A DNA stretch of 64,000 nucleotides from Torulaspora globosa (taxonomy: Eukaryota; Ascomycota; Saccharomycetes; Saccharomycetales; Saccharomycetaceae). Position numbers and translations under genes: made by a program. Shown here piece by piece: positions 7,973 to 18,300 of this stretch. Numbering within the stretch: the stretch's first letter is position 1; every line of letters begins with the position of its first letter. The stretch covers positions 1,550,001 to 1,614,000 of the forward strand of contig NC_050727.1 in assembly GCF_014133895.1 (NCBI RefSeq), in the 5' to 3' direction. The notes below the pieces were generated by a model. That model worked only from the letters and a program-made list of their open reading frames with translations. It ran no database searches and was not told the DNA's origin.

Positions 7973-10570
7973 TTAGTATCCGAATGTTTTCATCAAGCCA
8001 TACCCTAAAGATACGACGACCAGATAGGCTATGAAACTCGAAGGAACGCCGCGTGTGATGAATGATCCTACGGTCAGATAACGGTCCCCGACCTCATCGA
8101 TCATGGAAATGGCAGTCACATTTGGGAAACCAGATGTAGGCAGACCCATAGCGCCCGAGCAAAGTAGACAAGCGACCATGATTAATAGTCTTGAATGATC
8201 ACCCGAGGGCAAGTTGGAACCAATTTCGCTCATTAAAGGAACGATGATCATAGCTGCAACTGTATGTGACACGAAAGTTGCCATTGCGAGGATCACCAAT
8301 CCAAAGATCAGAACAATGACAAAGACAGGTTTATCTTCCACGTTTTCTTTGATGATGGTAGCCATTGTGCTTAGAAGACCTGAAGAAGTCACTGCCTTAC
8401 CTAGAGTGGTGCCGCCCATGGCAAGGATAACTATTGTCCACATGAAATTATTGAAGTCCTCAGACGTCAATAATCCTGAACCGAAAAATATTACCAGCGG
8501 TATGATGGAGATGATACCCATTTCGCCAAAAATCCCTGTTAGTCTGTTGGATAAGCACCAGAGTATTATGGTGCCTAAGGATACTATGGTGACAAACCAT
8601 TGTTGTAAAGTGAAAGGATCCTTCAATGGGTGTAGCTGAAGAAGTTTTAAGGAAGGGTCCAGGGGGAAAGTGATCATCAACAGAATCCAGATACACACAA
8701 CGCAAACCAGACATACAGGTATAGTGATCATGAACCACTCGCCCCAAGATGGCTGTGGATCCATCAGACCTATTGAGAAGATGTTTTGGGGCGAGGCGAT
8801 CGGCGAAGCCATGCCTCCAATGTTTGAAGCAAGAGCTATACCGAGAATCAGCGCCTTTGCATATGAACTGTGCCTTGGCAAAGTACGTAGGAGTGGCTGA
8901 ATGATGGAATAACACAGTACTGGGGCTGCAACGTTTGAAACCCACATTGATGCAAATAATGCGACGCCCATATTCGTCAAAAGAATAATCTTTGGATTGG
9001 TTCCAGCTGAGCTGAGAATATACGTGGACAAAACCTTAGCCACGTTGTATTTCGACAATGCAGCAGCTAATGTGAATCCACCCAAAAGTAACATAATGAC
9101 GCTAGACCACATTGTTGACAAAATAAACTGAGAAGCTTGAATGGGTTCCATTAAACCGCCGTCAGCCTTGCTGTCCTTAAGAACCGGCAGCACCACGATA
9201 AGCAATGGAATTAACAACGATGTGACGAACAAGGGAATAGCTTCCGTAGCCCAAAGCAGAGATGCAAAGACCAAAATCGCGAAGCAATTCTTCTGCATGA
9301 CATCTTCGAAAGGTGAGCATACTAAAAGAGTCAAAAAGCACATGAGTATAGCAGTAATCTTGATCAAAGCCGGTGAGCTGAGACAAAGTCCTAGAAGCTG
9401 CAAAGGGTTCGAACGCAGGAGATCACTGAAAGTGCGAGGTAAGGGAACCTCTTGAGCCAACGACTCTGCTTTAATTGTCACATTTCCGTTGTCATCAATT
9501 TCTTTGACATGGTATCGTTTCGAGATGGTCGACAAATTCTTACTCTCTGTCTTCACATTTTGAGCTTTTCTCTCCAAATTAATCATGTCCTTCCACACAG
9601 TATTTCTTTCCCAGACGACGTGTTCTCTCAAATGAGAAGATAACTCTCTCTCTGCGGACTCAAGGTCCAACAGCTCGTCTTCAGTACCAGGGGCGGGAAA
9701 AGGAAACCTGTTCTGCGAGAGCTGGGCGTATGTGATCGTTGTTTCGGTGATACATAACTGTATTCTCTTAATAGTGGAAGGATTGAAAACGTGTGAATTC
9801 TTCTCGATATACGACAGATACTCGCTCTTAATATTTGTGTCGAGCGATTTATCGAATTTTTTGCAGATCTTGGAGAAACCCGTGCGATTGAGCTCGATGA
9901 AACTCTTTAGCTCTGAGAGTTGCATGTAAATAGCTACTAGCCGCTTCTTAAGGGTAATCTTCCTCTCCATGACGGGCGACACAAAATTCGAAGTGTCGTT
10001 TGTAGCTCTTGATCTGGACTGGTATATTTCTATCTCCGAGTCATTGGGAGCCGACGATACGGAGCGCGATCTCGACCGTAGACGTCTCAGATAACTTCCC
10101 ATATCCTGCTCGCGACCGTCATCGTCCTCTTCGTCATCGTCATCGACCTCCTCACCACGCCCGAGGGACCCGCCGCTAAAACGACGAGACGGTTTCTTTC
10201 TGATCTGAGAAGGCACGGCGTCGCTAAGAGACCCCACACGATTGTGCAACACATCCTGTTCAAACTCCTCCACGTCATCCTTCAATTCATTATAGTTCGC
10301 AATCAACCCAGTCTCCTGCGACTTGAAGAACTTGTCGATTTTCCTCAGCTCAACTTCCAACGCCGATATGAAGCGGTTCACATACACATCGTGAGAAGCG
10401 GCGCCTGACAACAACGGCCGCGTCTCCGGTTCTATCGTCACTGCTGGCACAGATGAATACAGCTTATCCTTCTGCAGGGCATAGATTAGTTTTTTCAAAT
10501 GTGAATAAGCAATATACTTGGAAGACCACTCAGGGACAGCATTAAACTGCAAAGAATGCGAGAATTTCAT
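7973..10570 (-). CDS. PHO91: low-affinity vacuolar phosphate transporter, SPX + SLC13/DASS family
   Basis: 865 aa (yeast Pho91 894). An N-terminal SPX domain (about 1-290) begins MKFSHSLQFNAVPEW and carries the KKLI and lysine-rich helices that sense inositol pyrophosphates; it is interrupted by an acidic Asp/Glu tract and Ser/Arg segments (120-190), as usual in yeast SPX proteins. From about residue 380 come roughly a dozen hydrophobic segments of the divalent anion:Na+ symporter fold, with ASNIGGMASPIASPQN and LLCSGAMGLPTSGFPN matching the paired SNT-type substrate motifs. In S. cerevisiae Pho91 exports phosphate from the vacuole; Pho87 and Pho90 are plasma-membrane relatives. Assignment to PHO91 rather than PHO87/90 rests on synteny (YNR013C). 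Confidence 0.92.
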   Translation of the reverse strand: MKFSHSLQFNAVPEWSSKYIAYSHLKKLIYALQKDKLYSSVPAVTIEPETRPLLSGAASHDVYVNRFISALEVELRKIDKFFKSQETGLIANYNELKDDVEEFEQDVLHNRVGSLSDAVPSQIRKKPSRRFSGGSLGRGEEVDDDDEEDDDGREQDMGSYLRRLRSRSRSVSSAPNDSEIEIYQSRSRATNDTSNFVSPVMERKITLKKRLVAIYMQLSELKSFIELNRTGFSKICKKFDKSLDTNIKSEYLSYIEKNSHVFNPSTIKRIQLCITETTITYAQLSQNRFPFPAPGTEDELLDLESAERELSSHLREHVVWERNTVWKDMINLERKAQNVKTESKNLSTISKRYHVKEIDDNGNVTIKAESLAQEVPLPRTFSDLLRSNPLQLLGLCLSSPALIKITAILMCFLTLLVCSPFEDVMQKNCFAILVFASLLWATEAIPLFVTSLLIPLLIVVLPVLKDSKADGGLMEPIQASQFILSTMWSSVIMLLLGGFTLAAALSKYNVAKVLSTYILSSAGTNPKIILLTNMGVALFASMWVSNVAAPVLCYSIIQPLLRTLPRHSSYAKALILGIALASNIGGMASPIASPQNIFSIGLMDPQPSWGEWFMITIPVCLVCVVCIWILLMITFPLDPSLKLLQLHPLKDPFTLQQWFVTIVSLGTIILWCLSNRLTGIFGEMGIISIIPLVIFFGSGLLTSEDFNNFMWTIVILAMGGTTLGKAVTSSGLLSTMATIIKENVEDKPVFVIVLIFGLVILAMATFVSHTVAAMIIVPLMSEIGSNLPSGDHSRLLIMVACLLCSGAMGLPTSGFPNVTAISMIDEVGDRYLTVGSFITRGVPSSFIAYLVVVSLGYGLMKTFGY

Positions 10571-11200
10571 TCTCTAAACACCTGCCTCGTCACAGCTGGC
10601 GGCGCCAATGCTTCACGATCTCAAGATCTCCAACTGCCCTTCTGCTATAGCTTCCACCAACACGTTTATTCCTGGCTGCTAGTTAGAGAGCTGGAAAAGA
10701 TCAAAAAAGTCTCGGACAAACCAACCCTGAGGGGGACAAATCGGACAATTTATGTTTATCCGATAGGTCCGGGGACGTACCGGACATTCTCATCTGTCCG
10801 GTATCAGGGCTTATACCGGACATTTTTAGCAACCCCCCCCTTTTGGCCCCTCTTTTTTTTTGTGGAGGCTCCCTTAAAGTCGACTGCCACAAAAACAAAG
10901 GAAGTCCATCAGCAAACAACGAAGCTCTAGCAAAAATCTTGTAAGAAAGCTCCTTGTTGATACTTTGCTGATACTTTGCTGTCTTGCAAGAAGGCTCAAA
11001 CTCCATACTGGTGCCACATTCTTGATCCATCTCCGTCCTTTCGCGTCGACAGATAGAGATTGATTAGAGTTTAAGTTGCATCTGTACGTGTACAGCCCTG
11101 TCACAGGGTTTTGCGTCGTTTGTGGATCCTCCGTTGTATATAAGTAGTGTTTGTATCTGTGTTTAGCTTTGCAGCTCGTTTGGGAAAGGTATCTGGGAAC
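10571..11200. promoter_or_regulatory. PHO91 / YNR014W-like divergent promoter with CGGACA repeats
   Basis: 630 bp. The middle holds repeated (A/T)CGGACA strings: 10712, 10741, ACCGGACAT at 10779-10787, its inverse TGTCCGGT at 10795-10802, and ACCGGACAT again at 10815-10823. STRE-like AGGGG/CCCCT strings flank them (about 10730 and 10847), after a C run and a T run. An 11-bp tandem repeat TGATACTTTGC occupies 10958-10979, CCCTGTCACAGGG is an inverted repeat at 11096-11108, and a TATATAAG box lies near 11137, about 60 bp before the downstream ATG. Confidence 0.45.
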
Positions 11201-11938
11201 ATGGAAGGCGCAGAAACGAGATGGGCTTTGAATAGGCCGGTATCAGCTCATATCACGGTCCATTACGAGGATGGAAACAAGGAATCGGGCGAAGGCTTCG
11301 AGCCTGTGGCGGGCAATAAGGTGGTGAAGACGGTTCTGAACATAGAAGCAGATGAGCCGGGCGTTCTGGAGCCGAGTGGGCCGAGCAGCAGGTCGTCGAT
11401 GGGTTCTCTCCGTCGATATTCGTTGAGGGAAGCGTCCAGGGAGGAGCCGGAGGAGGGTTATGTGTCGCCAGCGTCGTCGCGGCGGGCGTCGAATGCGAAT
11501 TCGCTGCACATTAGCGACTTTTATCAGTGTGTGCATCGAGATAACGGCGAGCAGGGCTCGCCGAAAACGGCAGGCAGCAATCCGGTCGCCAGAAGGTATA
11601 GCGAGCCCAGGCTGCCCCACAACCATTACAGTCGTCATCATTTCCAAGTGCATCAGCATCGTGGTTCATGTGTCAGCACGGCGAGCGGGAACTCGCCAAT
11701 ACTGAGAAGCCTGTCTTGCGCCGCGGACATGGATCCTACCATCATGCGGTTGCCACCTCTGACGAAGCGGAGATCGCCGCAGGCTGGCGAAGAGGGAGCC
11801 TCGCTGTCGCCCTGCTCGTCGTCGTCGTCCATAGCGGATAGCTATTGCTTGGATCTGTCGTGTGCCTGCACCAGACATCATCATAGAAGAAACTCCGTTG
11901 CGGTAAAGTTCAATAAAGCATTATATAAGAGGGCTTAA
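11201..11938 (+). CDS. Ser-rich protein of unknown function, YNR014W/YMR206W family
   Basis: 245 aa from the ATG at 11201; the open frame reaches further upstream but without an ATG. No catalytic domain is visible. The protein is rich in Ser, Arg and His, with several short RRxS/SxRR blocks (SLRRYS, SRRAS, ARRYS, RRNS) that look like PKA-type phosphorylation sites. The C-terminus carries a Cys/His cluster (LDLSCACTRHHHRRNS). Placement between PHO91 and SMM1/ACC1 equals YNR014W and, on the sister segment, YMR206W next to HFA1 (YMR207C); orthology is therefore chiefly by position. A TATA box and STRE-like promoter elements suggest stress-responsive expression. The last 4 nt overlap the stop of the convergent next gene. 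Confidence 0.75.
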   Translation: MEGAETRWALNRPVSAHITVHYEDGNKESGEGFEPVAGNKVVKTVLNIEADEPGVLEPSGPSSRSSMGSLRRYSLREASREEPEEGYVSPASSRRASNANSLHISDFYQCVHRDNGEQGSPKTAGSNPVARRYSEPRLPHNHYSRHHFQVHQHRGSCVSTASGNSPILRSLSCAADMDPTIMRLPPLTKRRSPQAGEEGASLSPCSSSSSIADSYCLDLSCACTRHHHRRNSVAVKFNKALYKRA

Positions 11939-13734
11939 GTCATGATAACACTTTCTGTGTAACAGCTGTCTAACAAGTCGTTAAGCGCGTTCGCATTGCC
12001 TGTGCCTGAGATGCTTTGAGTTGGAGCGTCTCCCCGGCGCTGTCGCTGTTGTCTCTCGCATGTTATCACTAACCAGTTGCACTCGCCGATCTTTTTGGTG
12101 AGCTTGATCAGCAATGTGTTTTGCACTTTACCCATGAACATGTCGTTCTTCCAGGCCGAAATGATCCACTCCGTGACGTCCATCTTCCCGACTCGTACTT
12201 TGGAGTCGTCAGCTCTTTCTCTCTGGAGCTTCATGGGTTGCTGTAGGGTCATCCCACCTGCTCCGAGCGCTAGCGTTCCGCCTTCTGCACAATTTCCGCC
12301 CTCTAGCATGCCCAGCAGCTCGTCGAACGAATTTTGCTCCTTGGCGAACTGCAGCCACGTCGCTACAGCATACTGGTCGTCGCCAACTTTGGGACCCTGT
12401 TTGCCGTTCTCTGAATTGTCAAGCACCTCTGTGTTGAATCCGTTGTCAAACGTTGTGATGTATCTGTTTGACGACTCTGAAAAGAAAGTCGTTATCACCC
12501 TCAAGGTCTGGTCCTCGAATTGGTCGAGAAAATTGTTTTCCACCTTGGAAAAAGACGTCTTGGACGAGTAGAAGCGCTGTTTGGCGGTTGCTGCCTGGTA
12601 TATCAGCGTGGTGAAGTCGTTGCCCTTCGAGCTTTCAAAGGGAATCGTCAACGTCAAAGCTTTTGACGACCTGGCCGTATATGCGGCTGGTGGGTATTGG
12701 TCGATATGGAAGATATCTGACAGGTAAAAATCATTCACTTTCCCCTCGTGGTTCAGCGACCGCAGGTATCCGACAAACAGCCTGTGTAGAGCGCTGCCCC
12801 GGTTGTGGTACGACCGGATCACGGGCGGTAGATCATCATCTGGGTCCTCGGTCCTTTCCCGCGTGAAACAGGTGGGCCCAGCGGTGAATATAAGGTCCAT
12901 CTGCCCGCTCTTGTGGATGAGCTGCTTGTTATTCTGCAGCAAAATGCACAAGATGAACTCTAAAAATGCAAACACGCAGAAAGTGTAGTCCTTGTTGGGA
13001 AGAAACTTCGACAGTCTGAAGTGGAACGATTCCAGCGGGTATCCATTTTCCCTCTCCCATTTCACAAATCTGTGGTACGAGTCCCAGGGCATTATGCCGA
13101 GCGGGAACTGATTCCAGAGAATTCTCAACGCCAGTGACAAAGTGTTTATTCTTTCCTTGAAATTAGCCTTTATCGCAGTCGCCAAATCGTCACCTTTCAA
13201 GCTGCAACCATCATGTGGGAACAAGTTTTTCAGCACACTGGTCACCTCGACCACTTCCTTCTGCGAGAAATGGTGCAGGTTCGGCTTGAAAACCTGCAGG
13301 AGCACCTTGCTGTCTTCGTTCTGCAAAATCAGCTCCCTGGTGCGATTTATCAAGTACTGTATCACGTATCTGGTGGACGTTGGATTTATTGCGCCCGGTT
13401 TCTCGAAAATATCAAACCTCTCGCTCTTATCTGCGTTTAGATACGCCTTCGAATCGTAGATGTAGTACCTGTTGCCTTGACCCCCGCTTACACTCGACAT
13501 AACCTCGGAAGAAACTGTCCTGGGGCTCCCCAATGGCGAGAACACCGGTTTCGGCACCTCGATCGGCGCGGAAAACGACCTAACCTGCGGCTTTTCCTTC
13601 TGTTTCCTTTCACCCCTTCTCATCTTCTCCAGTCCCTGCATCACACTGCTGCTGCTTCTCAATTGCTGCTTGTTCCCGCTGCCGTTGCCATTACTACGGA
13701 ATCTCTCCTTCAAGTTTCTAAACATGCTGCTCAT
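11935..13734 (-). CDS. Msb1/Mug8-domain protein (Msb1-like)
   Basis: 599 aa from ATG 13734 (a second ATG at 13725). A basic, Ser-rich N-terminus (1-90) with SP sites precedes a helical domain (about 120-500) that resembles the Msb1/Mug8 (PF08101) region of yeast Msb1: compare LALRILWNQFP...W.SYHRFVKWE and the segment DQYPPAAYTA...LTLTIPFE with Msb1's NQYPP...TAYTSETILTIPL. Msb1 is a Cdc42/Rho polarity factor at bud sites, so a role in polarity or cell-wall signalling is possible but only inferred. No counterpart is known between YNR014W and SMM1, nor between YMR206W and HFA1, in S. cerevisiae. A reverse TATATAAG near 13809-13816 could be the TATA box. The stop overlaps the neighbour by 4 nt. 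Confidence 0.7.
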   Translation of the reverse strand: MSSMFRNLKERFRSNGNGSGNKQQLRSSSSVMQGLEKMRRGERKQKEKPQVRSFSAPIEVPKPVFSPLGSPRTVSSEVMSSVSGGQGNRYYIYDSKAYLNADKSERFDIFEKPGAINPTSTRYVIQYLINRTRELILQNEDSKVLLQVFKPNLHHFSQKEVVEVTSVLKNLFPHDGCSLKGDDLATAIKANFKERINTLSLALRILWNQFPLGIMPWDSYHRFVKWERENGYPLESFHFRLSKFLPNKDYTFCVFAFLEFILCILLQNNKQLIHKSGQMDLIFTAGPTCFTRERTEDPDDDLPPVIRSYHNRGSALHRLFVGYLRSLNHEGKVNDFYLSDIFHIDQYPPAAYTARSSKALTLTIPFESSKGNDFTTLIYQAATAKQRFYSSKTSFSKVENNFLDQFEDQTLRVITTFFSESSNRYITTFDNGFNTEVLDNSENGKQGPKVGDDQYAVATWLQFAKEQNSFDELLGMLEGGNCAEGGTLALGAGGMTLQQPMKLQRERADDSKVRVGKMDVTEWIISAWKNDMFMGKVQNTLLIKLTKKIGECNWLVITCERQQRQRRGDAPTQSISGTGNANALNDLLDSCYTESVIMT

Positions 13735-13998
13735 AGCGCTCCCGAGCTCCAGCTCTTTCGAAATGACCAATACACTGGATTCCCCGGTACATTCCCAACA
13801 CACAAGCTCTTATATACTGGCTTACTTTCCCCAGAACACGAAATGTTTGTTATGGTTTAAGCTCGTTTCAGCTTGCAGAAATGTTTCAGGACGCGAATGC
13901 TAGTATGACGCCATAGAGGTTGAAATTTGAAAAATTTCAGTTTAAGAAATCGATGAGCTCGGTTAAAACTGCTGAAAGCGGGCGAATAGGTGGTTAGG
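13735..13998. promoter_or_regulatory. divergent promoter with RRPE inverted repeat and PAC-like site
   Basis: 264 bp between the Msb1-like gene and SMM1. TGAAATT-TGAAA-AATTTCA (13921-13939) is a 7-bp inverted repeat containing RRPE/Stb3-type TGAAAAATTTC, followed about 10 bp later by TCGATGAGCT, a PAC-like box. Their closeness to the SMM1 ATG (60-80 bp) fits growth-linked control of a tRNA-modification gene. Confidence 0.5.
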
Positions 13999-15126
13999 AT
14001 GGTCTGCTACGCTGGGAAGCTGGTGCTGGCACCGATGGTGAGGGCTGGTGAGCTTCCAACGAGGCTGCTGGCGCTACAGCACGGAGCAGATCTGGTTTGG
14101 TCTCCGGAAATTGTGGACAAGAAGCTGATCCAGTGCGATCGGATTGTTAACGAAAAGCTTAAAACTGTGGATTTCGTTATCCCATCGACTGGCGGAGCCA
14201 AGCCGGCGACATTGGTGTTTAGGACTTTCCCGGAGAAGGAGAGAGGGAAGATAATCTTCCAGATCGGGACGGCTACGCCGTCCCTGGCGCTGGAAGCAGC
14301 CTTGAAGGTGATTAGGGACGTCGATGGGATTGACGTGAACGCGGGATGCCCGAAACACTTCTCTATCCATTCGGGGATGGGTGCTGCCTTGCTGAGAACG
14401 CCAGACAGGCTGTGCGCGATTCTGGAAGAGCTCGTCGCCAAGGTCGGTAAGCCGCATGGGAAGCCCATCAGTGTCAAGATACGGCTTCTGGACGATGAGA
14501 AGTCTACCTTGCAGTTGGTGGAAAGACTGTGTTCCACGGGGATCTCGAACCTGACGGTCCATTGCAGAACAACGCCCATGAGGAACCGTGAGGCGCCCAT
14601 CAGGGACTATATCCCAGGCATCTACAGGATATGCCAGAAGATGAGCGTCTCTTTGATAATGAACGGTGCCGTACGAGACAGAGGCCATTTCAACAGTTTG
14701 AAAGAAGAGCTGCGGCTGCCGGGCGACATTGGGGGGATGATGGCCGACTGTGCTGAGAGCAACCCTACGGTCTTCAGCGGAAACCCGCTGCCATGGTATG
14801 AAAGCTGTAGGCAATATATCAAAATAGCGGCGGAATTCGATAACCATCTGGGAAACACCAAGTATATGCTCTCGAGATTGGTTCCTGGTAAGAGCAAGTT
14901 CTTCCAGCTTTTTGCTCGATGCAAGACAATGGTTGAGATCCAGTACGTTCTGAATCAGCTAGGACCCAATGGAGAGATGTTGTTAGATCCTTCTGCCTAC
15001 ATCGATAGTTGCAGGGAGCAGGAAAAGCTGCTCAAGCGGAAGGCTAACGATTTGAAGTCACAGCAAAAGCAACAAGAGAAGAGGAGGAAGTTAGCAGGTA
15101 ATGTTGACTCGAACTTACAGGCATGA
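13999..15126 (+). CDS. SMM1: tRNA dihydrouridine(20) synthase
   Basis: 375 aa (yeast Smm1/Dus2 384) from ATG 13999, which gives the family start MVxYAGKLVLAPMVRAGELPTR. FMN-dependent reduction of uridine 20 in the tRNA D-loop using NADPH. Seen: TIM-barrel FMN domain, catalytic cysteine C117 in NAGCPKHFSIHSGMGAALL, the same number as in the yeast protein, VKIRLL and NLTVHCRT motifs, and a C-terminal Dus helical tRNA-binding domain ending in a Lys/Gln-rich tail. Matches YNR015W, next to ACC1 (YNR016C). Confidence 0.95.
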   Translation: MVCYAGKLVLAPMVRAGELPTRLLALQHGADLVWSPEIVDKKLIQCDRIVNEKLKTVDFVIPSTGGAKPATLVFRTFPEKERGKIIFQIGTATPSLALEAALKVIRDVDGIDVNAGCPKHFSIHSGMGAALLRTPDRLCAILEELVAKVGKPHGKPISVKIRLLDDEKSTLQLVERLCSTGISNLTVHCRTTPMRNREAPIRDYIPGIYRICQKMSVSLIMNGAVRDRGHFNSLKEELRLPGDIGGMMADCAESNPTVFSGNPLPWYESCRQYIKIAAEFDNHLGNTKYMLSRLVPGKSKFFQLFARCKTMVEIQYVLNQLGPNGEMLLDPSAYIDSCREQEKLLKRKANDLKSQQKQQEKRRKLAGNVDSNLQA

Positions 15127-15381
15127 GCCAAGGCATTGTAACAGATATATATTCAGGTACGCGTTGTTACAGTTAACCAATCGTCATAGACTTTTCGGTC
15201 ATCTATATCTACATATACAAATAAAATTGTTTATAATCGATAGCAATAATCGGAATAAATGAGCTTCAAACTAGTGGTCGGGCCAGGGAAAAACAACAAC
15301 CAAACCCCTGACCATAGCCACTCGTTACATCCTTCATTTTTGTTCCTAAAGAGTAAATTGATGTCACCTGTAGGTGACGGC

Positions 15382-18300
15382 TTATTTCAGACATTTGGAA
15401 ATCTTTTCCTTGTCTTCGGTGGACAACATCTTCAACACTTCGGACAGTCCGTTAATAACATTATCGTGATCGTTTCTTAGAGACTTGGCCAAGCCTTGAG
15501 CAAACGATTCTACTTTCAAGGATTTCAAATGCTCATCCAGTAGCTGATAGTTTTCTTCTATCCAAGTGGCAACTTGTCTATCATTTTCGTGATCAACAGA
15601 TGCTGGGTACCATGATCTCAGTCTAGCAATCTTCTCTAATCTCGACGCTAGTGGCAATTCGGCATCTAATCTCTTGATCAAATATTCTTCATTCAATCTA
15701 CGTCTCAATCTCCAGAAGAAGAAGCGACGGGCCTCTGTCCAATGTAATTCCTTTCTGATTACGCCTTTAGCCAACATACGGGTTGACCTATCGTGTAGGT
15801 CGGCGAATTGTACACTGATTTGACTGTAAATTGGTGATAGTAATTGTTCGCGGCTGGCAAGTTTTTTGGAGATCTCTTGATGTTCTTCGCTCGATAGCGA
15901 TGAATCAGCCAGTTTTTGTTTCAACGCTTTGTAAGTTGGATCCAATCTGGCCATAGTTCCGAGTAGTTTCTCTCTACGGTACTTGACACCAACCATACCT
16001 GCAGGTTCTAGAATACCAGCCCTAGAGTCAACATCAGCGTACATTTCCATTTGCTCTGGATTGATGGTTGGATCAACGACAACCCAAGAACCACCTCTCA
16101 ATTCACCGGTTGGTGGAATATAAATCATGATTGGCTGCTTATAGTCAACCAAGGCATCGACAATGAAGGAACCGTATTTTAAGACCTCATTGTACATATC
16201 ACGTTGGCCACCTGAGAAACCTCTCCAGTTAGCTAGAATCATTAGAGGTAGTTGCTCACCGTGATTGAAATCGTTAATTGCTTGGGCGGTCTTGAAAGCA
16301 GAATTTGGATACCACACTTGACCAGCTTCCTGGATCAAGGTCTCAGTTGAGCTAGGATTAGCTGGATCAGCTGGGATCAAGTTTTCAATCATTCTGGTTT
16401 CGACAGCGATGACACCCAGTGGAATACCTCCCAGACGTGCTCTACCAACGACAACACCCTTCGCCCAGCCGGACAAAGTTTCGAAGAAACTACCTTTATC
16501 AAAGAGACCGGATTGGTAACCTTCCTCAGTGTCACGACCAGCAATCATCCATCTGACGTCGTAAGCCTCGTTTTCTTGCGGAGCATACTCAATTGCACGA
16601 TCCCATTTGTCTTGGGTTTCGAGGATTGGCACGGGCATGTTGCGCTTGGCAGGAATGTAAGACAACCATTCATAAATTTTTTCAACAGCAGCCAAGTCAT
16701 CTGCTGCTGTTAAATGCGAAACACCATTATTGTACATGATCTGGGTACCACCGAGTTGAAGGTTGGAGGAGTAAACTTCTCTACCCAAAACCTTATTAAT
16801 TGCTGGTGCACCGGTCAAGATGATTGGTTGACCCTCAATTTGAATGGCTCTTTGACCTAATCTAACCAAGTAGGCACCGATACCAACAGATCTACATGTA
16901 ACCAGAGTTATGGTGAAAATATCGTGGTAAGCTTTTGAGGTAGCACCTGCAATCAAGCCAGATCCCTTCAAACATTCCACACCCAGGCCGTCATCGGCAC
17001 CGATGATTGCTTTGATGACATGCCTCTCCTGGCCTTCTTCAACTATGCGCTCAGTGACCACGGCATTATCTTTACCATATTTCTTCAATTCTTGCAAGTT
17101 TTCGCTGGTCAAATATAGGTAGTCGAAACCTTTAGTGGAGTCGGAGGCATCTTTCCAAGCAACCAGGAATAAAGGCACTAATTCTTCGGCGATACCGATT
17201 CTAGCACCAGAGTTGGCAGACAAGTATATTCTTGGAATACCACGTTTTCTGGCATACTCAGTAACTTTGTTAAAGAATTCATCTTCCTGTGGGCCAAATG
17301 AACCAATTTTGAAAGTGATATCATTAGCAACAACGACGAACTGACGACCACGAGGGTATTCAGGAGTCTTAACAGTAATCTTGAATGCAACCATACCGAT
17401 TGCATTGGCACCAGCCTCCCGATCAACTTCGGTCAATTCGCCATTTTCATCTTCAATCAATTCGTTAGCAACGAAGAAATCATCAGCTAGCTTTGTTTCT
17501 GGAGAGTATTTTTCCCACTGGGAGACAGCAGCTTGATGAAACAAATCTGGAAAATCGTAAACGTAAGTTGTGCCCATCAAGTGTGCTTTGTAACGCTTTG
17601 GTTGCAACCATTCCTTTACAGGGTATGGGGTAGCGATTGGCCTCAAGTGCATAGATCCTGGTTTACCTAACGACTTGAAGACCCACTCGCCCTTCGCATT
17701 CTTCACCTCGGTATACAGTTCTGTTTTGACAACATAGCCGGAAACATTGTTAATCAAAGCGCGCAGAGGAACCGGAGTTTTAGTTTGTGGGTCTTGAATG
17801 ATAATACGGATCTCGGCAGATGCGATTCTCAATCTCAACAGCCTCTTTCCGAACCTTTGCAGGAAGCCGCCAAAGGCGGCCTCGACATCTTCTGGAGAAA
17901 CGTCGAAAACGGCAGAAAAGTTAATGAAGATATGGTTCAAGTCAGAATTTGAGGTGTCAATAATTTCAAGGTTATCCAGAATATCGCTCATCAATCTGTT
18001 TGCTTCAGAAGTCAGATACTCTTGGATGGAAATGTCATCGCGAATACGTCCAGTTCTAATGATACCTCTGGTAAAGAATCTCTTATCTAAAGGAGATGTC
18101 TTACCAACTGCTTCATAAACATGGATGTTTCTGTTTTCAGTGAAAATCGACTTGATGTTAAAATTCGACATTCTTCCTAACTCCAACTGGAAAGCCAGAG
18201 CAGGCTCGATATGACGAATTGTTTCATCTTCATTATAGCTTGGGCCCTTGAAAGTGTAATACTTTGGATAAGAACCATCGCTGTATCCAAACATGAAGGT

